The notes under the pieces were generated by a model. That model did not search any database. It was not told where the DNA came from and saw only the letters and a program-made list of their open reading frames with translations. A program made the position numbers and the translations under genes. A stretch of 11,668 nucleotides of DNA from Myxococcota bacterium (GTDB lineage Bacteria > Myxococcota_A > UBA9160 > PR03), in assembly GCA_030066475.1 (NCBI GenBank), contig JASJBO010000248.1, forward strand, positions 1 through 11,668, in the 5' to 3' direction. Of the stretch, positions 1 through 7,067 are shown piece by piece. Positions within the stretch are counted from its first letter, which is position 1. Each line of letters opens with the position of its first letter.

Positions 1-13
1 CCGAGATCAAGGC

Positions 14-54
14 GCGAAACCGCAGCCATAGCCGTCGCTACGGCGAGGTTTCGC
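14..54. repeat. nested inverted repeat, possible cruciform or terminator hairpin
   Basis: Two nested inverted repeats lie in the non-coding first 134 bases. The outer arms GCGAAACC (14-21) and GGTTTCGC (47-54) match perfectly. The inner arms GCCGT (31-35) and ACGGC (40-44) enclose a 4-base loop. The element sits about 80 bases past the stop codon of the minus-strand glycosyltransferase gene and could end that transcript, but no T-run follows on either strand. It could also be a REP-like intergenic repeat or part of a structured RNA. The rest of 1-134 shows nothing I can call. Confidence 0.45.
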
Positions 55-134
55 AACGCAGAGCTCGGGCCGAAGGCGCGTGCCAGGCGACGGGAGGGTT
101 CTTCAACGGGCTGCCAAGCCCGGCCGGAGAGGGG

Positions 135-1748
135 TCAAGAACGGGGCAGGCGCCAGGCTTGGATCTGCGGGTCGGCGAACTCCGGAGGGCCCCAGCTCGC
201 CTCGAGCACCCCGGAGAGGGTCGCGGCCTGGCGCCGGAGCAACGCCCGGGTGTCCTCGCTCAGCGCGTCGGAGACCCGTCGCCGCCCGACGTCGCGCCGG
301 GACGGAATGCGCGACTCCTCGGCGCCGAGGTCGCGGTGCACGACGACCCACTGCGCCCTGGATTCGGCCAGCGCCGCGGGAGTCGGTGCGACGTAGTTGC
401 GCAGAGCCGGATCGTAGGCCATGAGCTCGCGGTCGGGCGTCGACACGAGCACGCGACGGCCGTGCAGCGCCTGGTACGCGGGCACGGCGCGCGAGAAGAT
501 CCACCAGGGGTGCCACGGGAACTCGACCAGCGCACCCCGCTCGTCGGACAGCTCGCGATAGAAGGCCGGCAGATCGGCGGGCCCGAGGCGGGGCCGCGGC
601 TGGTCGAAGGCCAGGAAGTCGTTGTGGTGCACGAAGCTGCTGCTGCGGTAGGCGCGGTCGGCGAGCGGGCCGGCGAGGAAGCCCGCGACCCCGACGACCG
701 ACACCGCAGCCGCGGCGAGCCAGCCCGGTGCGGGCGCCCCGAAGCTGCGCCACGACAGCACCAGCCCCGCCGCGACCCACAGCAGCAGCACGGGCGTACA
801 CACGAGCAGGTAGCGGCTCAGGACCAGCGGCTGGTCGAACTGGAACGGACGCAGCACGAGCAGCGCCACGATCTGGACGGCGACGAGCGTTCCCGTGTAG
901 GCGGCGACGCGCGGCCGCTCCCGCGCGAGTGCGACCAGCCCGACCGCCGCCGCCGCCGCGTACAGGAACAGCACGGCGGGCTGGGCGCTGCCGAGCTGAA
1001 GGCGCGCCACGATCGGCCAGGCGGCGGCGCGCGGCGGGAGCAGCTGGCGGCGCGTTCCGAGCAGCTCGAGCAGGGATTCGTGCGCGGGCAGCAGCAGGGC
1101 GGCCAGTCCGAGCGCGAGGCCGGCGCCCACGAGCGTCAGCGCGCGCCAGCTCGGCGCCTCGCTCGCGCCGCCGCGCAGCCGCCAGCCCGCGGCGTACAGC
1201 AGCGGCGCCCCGACGAAGGCCGCCGCGAGCGGATGGAGCCAGATCGCCCCGAGCGCGGCGAGGACGTAGCCCACGGCGAGGACCGGCCGGCGGGTCTCGA
1301 GCCAGCGCGCGAAGCACCACACGGCGATGGCCGACAGCAGCACCGTCGGCAGGTAGGGGCGGACGATGCGGCTGTAGAGCACGAGCGCGGGCGAGAGCGC
1401 CAGCAGGCCGGCCAGCGCGGCGGCCGTCGCCGCACCGACCGCGCGGCGGCAGGTGATCGGCAGCAGCGCGACGACCAGCACGCCCGACAGCAGGATCGGA
1501 GCGCGCAGCGCCAGCTCGGACGGCGTGCCGCCGGCGCCGATCCAGATCTCGTAGAGCGCGGTCAGCGGGATCGAGTGGTCGGCGACGCGGTAGGTGACCA
1601 GGATCTCGCCGAGATCGAGTTCCAGGGCGGTGCGCAGGGTGTGGAGCTCGTCGCCGCCGAGGACCTGAGCACCGATGCCGAGCAGACGCAGCCCGGCGCC
1701 AACCGCGACCGCGGCGCCGAGCGCCAGCCAGAAGGCACTACTCCGCAT
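135..1748 (-). CDS. GT-C / family 39-like membrane glycosyltransferase
   Basis: A 537-residue polytopic membrane protein, probably an inner-membrane transferase that moves a sugar from a polyprenyl-phosphate carrier to an acceptor on the periplasmic face. Residues 1-360 hold about ten hydrophobic segments rich in Ala, Leu and Val. An acidic pair (Asp33-Glu34, in GGDELHTLR) follows the first segment, where GT-C enzymes such as ArnT and PMT relatives keep their catalytic acidic residues. Residues from about 370 to 537 form a hydrophilic C-terminal domain with several Trp residues (EFPWHPWW). The ATG start lies inside the last codons of the upstream sulfatase-like gene (11-bp overlap), so the two are probably co-translated. 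No strong ribosome-binding site precedes it, which fits translational coupling. The family is assigned from topology and the acidic motif; the substrate is unknown. It could instead belong to another GT-C or DUF2029-type family. Confidence 0.72.
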   Translation of the reverse strand: MRSSAFWLALGAAVAVGAGLRLLGIGAQVLGGDELHTLRTALELDLGEILVTYRVADHSIPLTALYEIWIGAGGTPSELALRAPILLSGVLVVALLPITCRRAVGAATAAALAGLLALSPALVLYSRIVRPYLPTVLLSAIAVWCFARWLETRRPVLAVGYVLAALGAIWLHPLAAAFVGAPLLYAAGWRLRGGASEAPSWRALTLVGAGLALGLAALLLPAHESLLELLGTRRQLLPPRAAAWPIVARLQLGSAQPAVLFLYAAAAAVGLVALARERPRVAAYTGTLVAVQIVALLVLRPFQFDQPLVLSRYLLVCTPVLLLWVAAGLVLSWRSFGAPAPGWLAAAAVSVVGVAGFLAGPLADRAYRSSSFVHHNDFLAFDQPRPRLGPADLPAFYRELSDERGALVEFPWHPWWIFSRAVPAYQALHGRRVLVSTPDRELMAYDPALRNYVAPTPAALAESRAQWVVVHRDLGAEESRIPSRRDVGRRRVSDALSEDTRALLRRQAATLSGVLEASWGPPEFADPQIQAWRLPRS

Positions 1749-3135
1749 AGCCGAGCGCGCGGAGCCGCTCCCGGGTCCGCGCGTCGGGCGCCGGGACCCG
1801 CGGCCTGCGCACCACGCGGCGCTCGAGCCGTCGCCGCAGCTCGCTCCGCAGCGACTCGACCCGAGCCGGCTCGTCGGCGGCCAGGTTCCGGGTCTCGCCG
1901 GGGTCGCCGAGCAGGTCGTAGAGCTCGTCGGCCGCGCGCGGTGCCACGGCCTTGTCCTGGCCGAGCGGGCGCGTCCGGCGCAGGTACTTCCACTGCGCGG
2001 TGCGCAGGCCGTGGTAGCGCTCGGGATAGCTCGACGCGTTGCCCACGAGCACGGGCGGGACGTCGGCGTCGGGCGCCAGCAGGTCGCGGCCGGTGCCCTC
2101 CGCGAAGGGGGGCAGACCCGCTGCCGCCAGCAGGGTCGGCGCCACGTCCTCCAGGGAGGCGAGGCCGGCGCGGACCCGGGGCTCGGTCTGCCCCGGCATC
2201 TTGAGCAGCAGCGGTACGCGCAGCGTCGCGTCGAAGGCGAACCAGCCGTGCTCCAGCCAGTAGTCGTGCTCCCCGAGGCTCTCGCCGTGGTCGGACAGGA
2301 AGACCACCACGCTCTCGGCCAGCAGGCCGCGGCCGTCCAGCGCCTCGATCACCCGGCCGAAGGAGTCGTCGAGATGGCGGATCTCGGCGTCGTAGGCCGC
2401 CACGTAGTCCGCCGCCCGATCCGCCCCGTCGAGCTGCTGGTAGCGCGGGATCGCCCCGAGCACGTACGCGTCGGGCCAGCCCGCCATCGGCCTGTACTCG
2501 AGCGGGATGCGGCGTTCGTCCGCGCGCGCCAGCTCGTCGTCGGTGAAGCGACCGGCGTGGTGCGGCGGCGGCCGGTAGGGCCCATGCGGGTCGATGAAGT
2601 GCAGCCAGACGAACAGCGGGCGGCCCGTGTCGACCCCCTCCAGCCACGCCAGGAACGCGCGCTCGACCAGCGTGACGCCATCGCCTTCGCCGAACAGGAC
2701 GAAGTGCTCGAAGCCCCGCCGGTAGCCACGCGACGGGCGCAGCACCGGGTTGCTCACGAAGGCCGCGGTCCGGTAGCCCGCCTCGGCCAGTCGCTCCGGA
2801 AGCAGCGGCACGTCGTCGGGGATCGCGAAGCGGTTGGCGTCCACGCCGTGCTGGCGGGGGTGCATCCCGCTCAGCACGGTCGTGAATGCGGGTCCCGTCT
2901 TCGGGATCGGCGTCACGGCGTCGGGAAACTGCCAGGCCGTGTCGGCGAAGGCGTCGATGCGGGGCGACGTCTGGCGCGGGTAGCCGTTCAGCGAGAGGTG
3001 GTCGGCACGCAGGGCGTCGGCGGTCACCAGGAAGATATGGGACCGCGCCGTCGCGGCGCTGCGATCCGGCGCGCCGTCGCAGCCGAGCGCGGCGGAGACG
3101 GCGATCAGCAGGCGGACGGCGCGACCGGGCGACAT
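1738..3135 (-). CDS. sulfatase-family (alkaline phosphatase superfamily) lipoprotein, nucleophile Thr
   Basis: A 465-residue hydrolase or transferase of the alkaline phosphatase/sulfatase fold. The N-terminus has Arg5 and Arg8, a hydrophobic stretch and a lipobox-like ALGC with Cys19, predicting a lipoprotein. Asp20 follows the Cys; in E. coli Asp at +2 favours inner-membrane retention. Metal-site elements are visible: Asp40 in VTADALRADHL, HFIDPHGPY at 179-187, and SDHGE with Asp282-His283. The segment at 80-98 (TGPAF, then VLSGMHPRQHGV) aligns with the sulfatase signature CxPxR...GxxPxxHGV, but Thr80 replaces the Cys that becomes formylglycine and Phe84 replaces the Arg. Sulfate-ester hydrolysis by the usual mechanism is therefore unlikely. 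A phospho-transfer or phosphodiester activity through Thr, as in phosphoethanolamine transferases, is a reasonable alternative. Related TxPSH-type 'sulfatases' are common in environmental genomes. The gene overlaps the downstream glycosyltransferase by 11 bp. No clear Shine-Dalgarno precedes the ATG. Confidence 0.85.
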   Translation of the reverse strand: MSPGRAVRLLIAVSAALGCDGAPDRSAATARSHIFLVTADALRADHLSLNGYPRQTSPRIDAFADTAWQFPDAVTPIPKTGPAFTTVLSGMHPRQHGVDANRFAIPDDVPLLPERLAEAGYRTAAFVSNPVLRPSRGYRRGFEHFVLFGEGDGVTLVERAFLAWLEGVDTGRPLFVWLHFIDPHGPYRPPPHHAGRFTDDELARADERRIPLEYRPMAGWPDAYVLGAIPRYQQLDGADRAADYVAAYDAEIRHLDDSFGRVIEALDGRGLLAESVVVFLSDHGESLGEHDYWLEHGWFAFDATLRVPLLLKMPGQTEPRVRAGLASLEDVAPTLLAAAGLPPFAEGTGRDLLAPDADVPPVLVGNASSYPERYHGLRTAQWKYLRRTRPLGQDKAVAPRAADELYDLLGDPGETRNLAADEPARVESLRSELRRRLERRVVRRPRVPAPDARTRERLRALGYAE

Positions 3136-3158
3136 GCGAGGCTTGCAGGGTATCGGAC

Positions 3159-3200
3159 GGCGGTGGCCCCGCCAGACGGCGTCCCGGGCCGGCGGACGCC
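3159..3200. terminator. two tandem hairpins between crotonase and sulfatase-like genes
   Basis: The 78-bp gap between the crotonase stop and the sulfatase-like start holds two perfect inverted repeats. GGCGTCC (3178-3184) pairs with GGACGCC (3194-3200) around a 9-base loop. GGCGG (3159-3163) pairs with CCGCC (3169-3173) around a 5-base loop. A minus-strand transcript leaving the crotonase gene would meet both within about 55 bases. No T-run follows, so intrinsic termination is not certain; attenuation or mRNA stabilisation would also fit. Confidence 0.4.
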
Positions 3201-3213
3201 TCGTCCCGCGCGC

Positions 3214-4011
3214 CTACTCGCCCCGGAAGACCGGCTTGCGCTTCTCCGCGAAGGCGCGCGGACCCTCGCGGGCGTCCTTCGAGGCGAACACGGGCCCGCC
3301 GATCTCGAGCTCCTTGCCCAGCGCGTCGGCCTCGGAGTAGCTCTCGTCGATCTCGCGCAGCATGCGCATCAGCGCGCGGATCGAGAGCGGTCCGTTGGCG
3401 CAGATCTCGTCGGCGATCTTGCGGGCCTCGGCCAGGGCCTGCCCGCTCGGCACGACCCGGCCCACCAGGCCGAAGTCGAGCGCCTCCTGCGCGGTGACGT
3501 GTCGCGCGGTGAGCAGGATCTCGGCCGCCAGCGTGTAGGGGATCTGCCGGCGCAGGCGCACGCTCGAGCCGCCGAGCGGGAACAGCCCGCGCTTCGCCTC
3601 GGTCACGCCGAACACCGCGTCCTCGGCCGCGACGCGGATGTCGGTGCCCTGCAGGATCTCGGTGCCGCCCGCGACGGCGAAGCCCTCGACCGCCGCGATG
3701 ATCGGCTTGAGCGGCCGGTTGTGCCGCAGCAGCGCCTGCCAGTGCAGGTCGGGCACCTCGGCCATCAGCTGCTGGAACTCCTCGTCGCGCTCGCCGCCGC
3801 CCATCGCCTTCAGGTCGGCGCCGGCGCAGAACACGTCGCCGCGGCCGGTCAGGATCGCGACGCGCAGCTCGGGATCCTCGTCGAGCTGCCGCCAGGCCCG
3901 GTACATGCCGGCCAGCATGCCGCCGCTCAGCGCGTTCTTCGCCTCGGGGCGGTTCAGGGTGACGACCAGCACGTGGCCGTCACGTTCGATCAGGCAGTGC
4001 TCGGGGTTCAT
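3214..4011 (-). CDS. enoyl-CoA hydratase/isomerase (crotonase family)
   Basis: A 265-residue crotonase-fold protein, the usual length for a single-domain soluble enoyl-CoA hydratase, predicted to add water to a 2-enoyl-CoA. The first oxyanion-hole segment is FCAGADLKAM (61-70). The second is GFAVAGGTEILQGTD (110-124). Glu118 and Glu138 (GVTEAKRGLFP) sit where the two catalytic Glu residues of mitochondrial enoyl-CoA hydratase lie, so hydratase chemistry is plausible; isomerases often lack one of them. The C-terminus has the usual FxEKRKPxFxGE ending. An AGGAG lies 5 bases before the ATG, supporting this start. The gene begins 37 bp after the monooxygenase stop on the same strand, so the two are probably one operon. 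Substrate chain length cannot be read, and it could serve beta-oxidation or ring-cleavage product breakdown. Confidence 0.93.
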   Translation of the reverse strand: MNPEHCLIERDGHVLVVTLNRPEAKNALSGGMLAGMYRAWRQLDEDPELRVAILTGRGDVFCAGADLKAMGGGERDEEFQQLMAEVPDLHWQALLRHNRPLKPIIAAVEGFAVAGGTEILQGTDIRVAAEDAVFGVTEAKRGLFPLGGSSVRLRRQIPYTLAAEILLTARHVTAQEALDFGLVGRVVPSGQALAEARKIADEICANGPLSIRALMRMLREIDESYSEADALGKELEIGGPVFASKDAREGPRAFAEKRKPVFRGE

Positions 4012-4048
4012 CGGGGCTCCTGCTCGGGTTGCAGCGCGGCGGGACGGA

Positions 4049-5524
4049 TCAGACCGCGTCGAAGTCGGCGAGACGCGGCTGGCGCATCTCCTCCCGGAAC
4101 CGGTCGAAGGTCCAGGGCCAGGCCATTGGCACGCCGTGGGCGTCGAGATACCAGCTCTGGCAGCCGCTGCTCCAGATCGTGTGCTTCGCGGCCTCGCGCC
4201 GGTCGGCGTCGAAGCGGTCGGTGGCCTCGTGCGAGGCGCTCAGCTCGCGGCAGGTCCCGGCCCGGATGCGCTCGACGAGCTGGAGGACGTAGGCGAGCTG
4301 CAGCTCGGCGACGTCGATCAGCGAGAAGTTGCCGACCGGGCCGTTGGGACCGTTCAGCATGAAAAGGTTCGGGAAGTCGGGAATCGAGATCGAGAGGTAG
4401 GCCGTGGGCCCGTCCTGCCAGGCCTGCTCCAGGGTCGTGCCATGGCGCCCGATCACCTCCATCGGGCGCATGAAGCGGTCGACGCGGAACCCGGTGGCGA
4501 GCACCAGGACGTCGAGCTCGTGCAGGTGCCCGTCGCGCGTGCGCACGCCGGACTTCTCGATGCGCTCGATGCCCTCGGTCACGAGCCGCGCGTTGGGGCG
4601 CTGGATCGCGTCGTAGAAGTCCGCCGAGATGATCAGCCGCTTGCAGGCGGCGCGGTAGTCGGGGCGGAGCTTCTCGCGCAGCTCCGGATTGCGCACGTTC
4701 TCCTCGAGGTTCGCCCGGCAGGCGTCCTGGATCGCCTGCAGCAGGGGCGAGTCGGCGTCGACCACGGCTTTCGAGAAGCCGTCGGCGAACAACCGCGAGA
4801 TGTTCTCGCGCAGCTCCTTCAGGATCTCGGGGTGCTCGCGGAACTCCGCCCTCTCCGCGTCGGTGTACGCCGGGTTCTCCTGGGGCATCACCCACTGGGC
4901 GGTGCGCTGGAAGAGCGACAGCTCGGCCACCTCGTCCACCACCGCCGAGACGATCTGGATCGCCGTCGACCCGGTGCCGACGATGCCCAGGCGCCGGCCC
5001 GCCAGCGGGACGTCGTGGTCCCACCGGGCGCTGTGGAAGGCGGCGCCCTGGAAGTCGTCGAGGCCCGCGATGGCGGGAAGCGACGGGTGGTGGAGCACGC
5101 CCGTCGCGGCGATCACCACGTCGCCCACGTCGGTGGCTCCGTCCGCCGTCTCGATCCGCCAGCGCCCGTCCTCGAAGGCGCAGCGCGTGACCTCCTGGCC
5201 GAAGCGGATCCGCTCCGCCACGCCGTGGCGGCGCGCCACGTCCTCGAAGTAGGCCTGGATCTCGGCGCCCGGCGAGAAGCGGTGGCTCCAGTCGGGGTTG
5301 GGCTCGAAGGAGTAGCTGTAGAGGTGGGACGGGACGTCGCACGAGAGTCCGGGGTAGGTGTTCTCCCGCCAGGTCCCTCCCAGGCGGTCGGCCTTCTCGT
5401 AGATCGCGACGTCCTCGAAGCCGGCCTCCCTCAGCTTGATCGCACTCAGGATGCCCGCCATCCCGGCGCCGATCACCAGGATGCGCGGGTCACTGCGGGT
5501 CCGATCGTCGGCGGTCGTCGTCAC
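4049..5524 (-). CDS. Baeyer-Villiger-type flavin monooxygenase
   Basis: A 491-residue FAD- and NAD(P)H-dependent monooxygenase, predicted to insert one oxygen atom next to a ketone carbonyl to give an ester or lactone. The FAD-binding GxGxxG is at 19-24 (VIGAGMAG), followed by an acidic strand end (YEKADRLGGTW). Residues 158-169 read FQGAAFHSARWD, an exact match to the type I Baeyer-Villiger fingerprint FxGxxxHxxxW(P/D). A second Rossmann motif lies at 183-190 (GTGSTAIQ), with Arg207 suitable for the NADPH 2'-phosphate. The CKR at 294-296 aligns with the KR pair carrying the catalytic Arg in phenylacetone monooxygenase. LATGF (342-346) is the usual late FAD motif. I chose the GTG at 5524 because an AGAGAGG lies about 11 bases upstream and homology begins just after; an in-frame ATG at 5623 would add 33 unlikely residues and overlap the divergent gene. 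Confidence 0.92.
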   Translation of the reverse strand: MTTTADDRTRSDPRILVIGAGMAGILSAIKLREAGFEDVAIYEKADRLGGTWRENTYPGLSCDVPSHLYSYSFEPNPDWSHRFSPGAEIQAYFEDVARRHGVAERIRFGQEVTRCAFEDGRWRIETADGATDVGDVVIAATGVLHHPSLPAIAGLDDFQGAAFHSARWDHDVPLAGRRLGIVGTGSTAIQIVSAVVDEVAELSLFQRTAQWVMPQENPAYTDAERAEFREHPEILKELRENISRLFADGFSKAVVDADSPLLQAIQDACRANLEENVRNPELREKLRPDYRAACKRLIISADFYDAIQRPNARLVTEGIERIEKSGVRTRDGHLHELDVLVLATGFRVDRFMRPMEVIGRHGTTLEQAWQDGPTAYLSISIPDFPNLFMLNGPNGPVGNFSLIDVAELQLAYVLQLVERIRAGTCRELSASHEATDRFDADRREAAKHTIWSSGCQSWYLDAHGVPMAWPWTFDRFREEMRQPRLADFDAV

Positions 5525-5621
5525 GTGCGTGATGCCCTCTCTGCGCCTCGCGTCCCCTACAGTATTCTGCCTGCGCGATCGCCGGTCGAGAGGCCCCGCG
5601 CGGATCGAGGGAGGGATCTGC
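5525..5621. promoter_or_regulatory. divergent intergenic region, probable promoters for both directions
   Basis: This 97-bp spacer separates the minus-strand monooxygenase operon from the plus-strand membrane-protein pair, so promoters in both directions are expected here. It contains the only AT-rich pocket nearby (ACAGTATTCTG, 5559-5569). TATTCT (5563-5568) could be a plus-strand -10 with 4 of 6 consensus bases, but no good -35 lies at the right distance. GAGGGAGGGA (5607-5616) is a strong ribosome-binding site for the ATG at 5622. No clear operator palindrome was found beyond short CG-rich ones such as GCGATCGC (5575-5582). Confidence 0.4.
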
Positions 5622-6254
5622 ATGACCCAGGCCGCCGTCGCCGCCCGCGAGAAGCGGCAGCTCGCCCGCCTCGAGGTGCTGGTCGACTCGATCTACGCCG
5701 TCGTGATCGTGCTGCTCGTGTACTTGTTCCCGACGCCGCGCGACGTGGGGTGGGAGGCCGGCTCGGTCTGGGCGTTCCTCGCGAGCCAGCGCGACGACCT
5801 CCTGATCTCGGCCCTCGGCCTCGGCCTCGTGATCAGCTACTGGATCCGGAGCAACGTCGCCTTCGGCAACCTGGTGCGCACCGACAACCGCCACGCGTCG
5901 CTGGCGATCGTCCAGGTGCTGTTCCTGCTGTTCTACCTGTACGCGATGGGGATCAGCATGGAGCTCGGCGAAGAGCCCGGCTCGCTCGCGCTCCAGAGCG
6001 CGGCCCTGGTGTTGATGGGGCTCACCGCGCTCTACGGCTGGCGCTACGCCACCCGCGAAGGGCGGCTGACGGCCGAGGAGCTCAGCGCCGCGGAGGTCGA
6101 CGAGATCCGGACCGGCATGCTCCCGGAGCCGATCACCGCCGCCCTCACCCTGGCCGTCTCGCCCTTGGGCATCGACGCCTGGACGCTGGCGTGGCTGGCG
6201 TTCCCGGTGCTCGCGTGGGGGCTGCGGCGGCGCCAGCGGCGACGCGCGCCATGA
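5622..6254 (+). CDS. TMEM175/DUF1211-like six-helix membrane protein, putative ion channel
   Basis: A 210-residue integral membrane protein with six likely helices (about 17-37, 60-77, 93-113, 121-142, 168-183 and 184-201) and a basic tail (LRRRQRRR). The first helix, RLEVLVDSIYAVVIVLL, resembles the DUF1211/TMEM175 pattern RxxxFSDxVxAIxxTLL, whose FSD motif forms part of the potassium-channel pore in that family; here it reads LVD, so Phe and Ser are changed while Asp22 is kept. The second and third helices (ISYWIRSNVAFGNLVRTDNR onward) also follow the family pattern of an aromatic-rich helix, a basic and Asn-containing loop, and then a Leu/Phe-rich helix. A purine-rich ribosome-binding site ends about 5 bases before the ATG, which decides this start over longer upstream readings. 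The stop overlaps the next start (ATGA). Channel activity is inferred from family resemblance only. Confidence 0.68.
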   Translation: MTQAAVAAREKRQLARLEVLVDSIYAVVIVLLVYLFPTPRDVGWEAGSVWAFLASQRDDLLISALGLGLVISYWIRSNVAFGNLVRTDNRHASLAIVQVLFLLFYLYAMGISMELGEEPGSLALQSAALVLMGLTALYGWRYATREGRLTAEELSAAEVDEIRTGMLPEPITAALTLAVSPLGIDAWTLAWLAFPVLAWGLRRRQRRRAP

Positions 6255-7030
6255 TCGACTGGCTCATCGGACTGCCGGTGTCCCTCGGGCTCGCGCTCAG
6301 CGCCCTGGCCGCCATCGCGTTCGGCACGCCCGCCTACCTGCTGGGCTGGTCGTTGGTCCGGCGCGATCCCACGAACGACGTCATGCTGCTGGGGGGGAAC
6401 CTGCTGCGGGTCAGCGGCACGCTGCTGGCCCTGCTGCTGTCGCTCACGTTCGCCGAAGTCCGAAGCGAGCTGGGCACGCTGCGCGACTCGGTGGAGCAGG
6501 AGAGCGAGCACCTCGAGGACGTCCACCACGACCTCGCGCGTTTCGGCGGCGCCGCCGCGGAGCGCCTGCGAGACCTGGTGATCGCCTACGCCAGCAGCGT
6601 AGTGCGCGACGAGTGGCCGGCTCTTGCCCGAGGCGTCGCCGACGAGCGGACCTCGGAGCTCTTCGACCGGCTCGAGGCCGGCGTGATCGAGCTCGAGCCG
6701 GCGACCGAAGAGCAGGAGACGCTCCACGAGCGGATGCTCGTGGACTTCGACCAGATCACCGATCTGCGGATCGACCGGCACTTCCACGCGGTCGTGGCTC
6801 CGCCGGCCTTCCTCTACATCGCCGCGCTCGGTTTCCTGTGCACCATGGGCATGCTCGGCGTGCACGCGCCCACCGTCCGGTCGCTGGCGCTGATCTTCTT
6901 CTACTGCGCCTTCATCGGCGTGGTCGTCTACTTCATCCTGAGCCTGAGCCACCCCTTCGAGGGCATCGCCCGCATCGGACCGGAGCCGTTCCAGACGCTC
7001 TACCGCGGGAGCGCGGGCGCACCGAAGTAG
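6251..7030 (+). CDS. DUF4239-family (bestrophin-like) membrane protein
   Basis: A 259-residue membrane protein resembling DUF4239, a family remotely related to bestrophin anion channels and of unproved function. Hydrophobic helices lie at about 5-33 and 50-68. A long hydrophilic, charged, probably helical segment spans about 69-180. Two more helices lie at 183-205 and 209-232. The C-terminal SLSHPFEGIARIGPEPFQTL (231-250) matches the family's characteristic end, where a [DS]xPFxG motif follows the last helix. The ATG overlaps the preceding TGA by 4 bp (ATGA), a strong sign of translational coupling with the TMEM175-like gene. This start is preferred because a longer upstream reading would run through the neighbour in another frame. 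The long soluble segment between helix pairs may be a cytoplasmic regulatory or assembly region. Ion transport is an inference. Confidence 0.75.
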   Translation: MIDWLIGLPVSLGLALSALAAIAFGTPAYLLGWSLVRRDPTNDVMLLGGNLLRVSGTLLALLLSLTFAEVRSELGTLRDSVEQESEHLEDVHHDLARFGGAAAERLRDLVIAYASSVVRDEWPALARGVADERTSELFDRLEAGVIELEPATEEQETLHERMLVDFDQITDLRIDRHFHAVVAPPAFLYIAALGFLCTMGMLGVHAPTVRSLALIFFYCAFIGVVVYFILSLSHPFEGIARIGPEPFQTLYRGSAGAPK

Positions 7031-7067
7031 GCCGTGTCGCCCGGGCGAGCTAGGCTCACGCGGCGAG

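Noticed and set aside
159..2204. 681-residue plus-strand open frame antisense to the glycosyltransferase and sulfatase-like genes
   Set aside because: Low-complexity Arg/Ala/Gly/Gln-rich translation with no recognisable domain, caused by the GC-rich third positions of the real minus-strand genes.
1675..4362. 895-residue plus-strand open frame
   Set aside because: Runs antisense across the sulfatase-like, crotonase and monooxygenase genes; its Arg/His/Gln-rich composition and lack of motifs mark it as a shadow.
5525..5623. ATG at 5623 as the monooxygenase start
   Set aside because: Adds 33 Arg-rich residues without homology and runs into the divergent gene; the GTG at 5524 has a suitable ribosome-binding site and fits family length.
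3638..7030. 1130-residue plus-strand frame ending with the DUF4239 protein
   Set aside because: Only its last 259 residues are real. The upstream part is antisense to the monooxygenase and out of frame with the TMEM175-like gene; the ATG at 6251 in the ATGA overlap is the proper start.
7037..7048. 12-bp palindrome TCGCCCGGGCGA before the solute-binding protein gene
   Set aside because: Short and made almost only of G and C, so likely by chance here; no promoter boxes accompany it.
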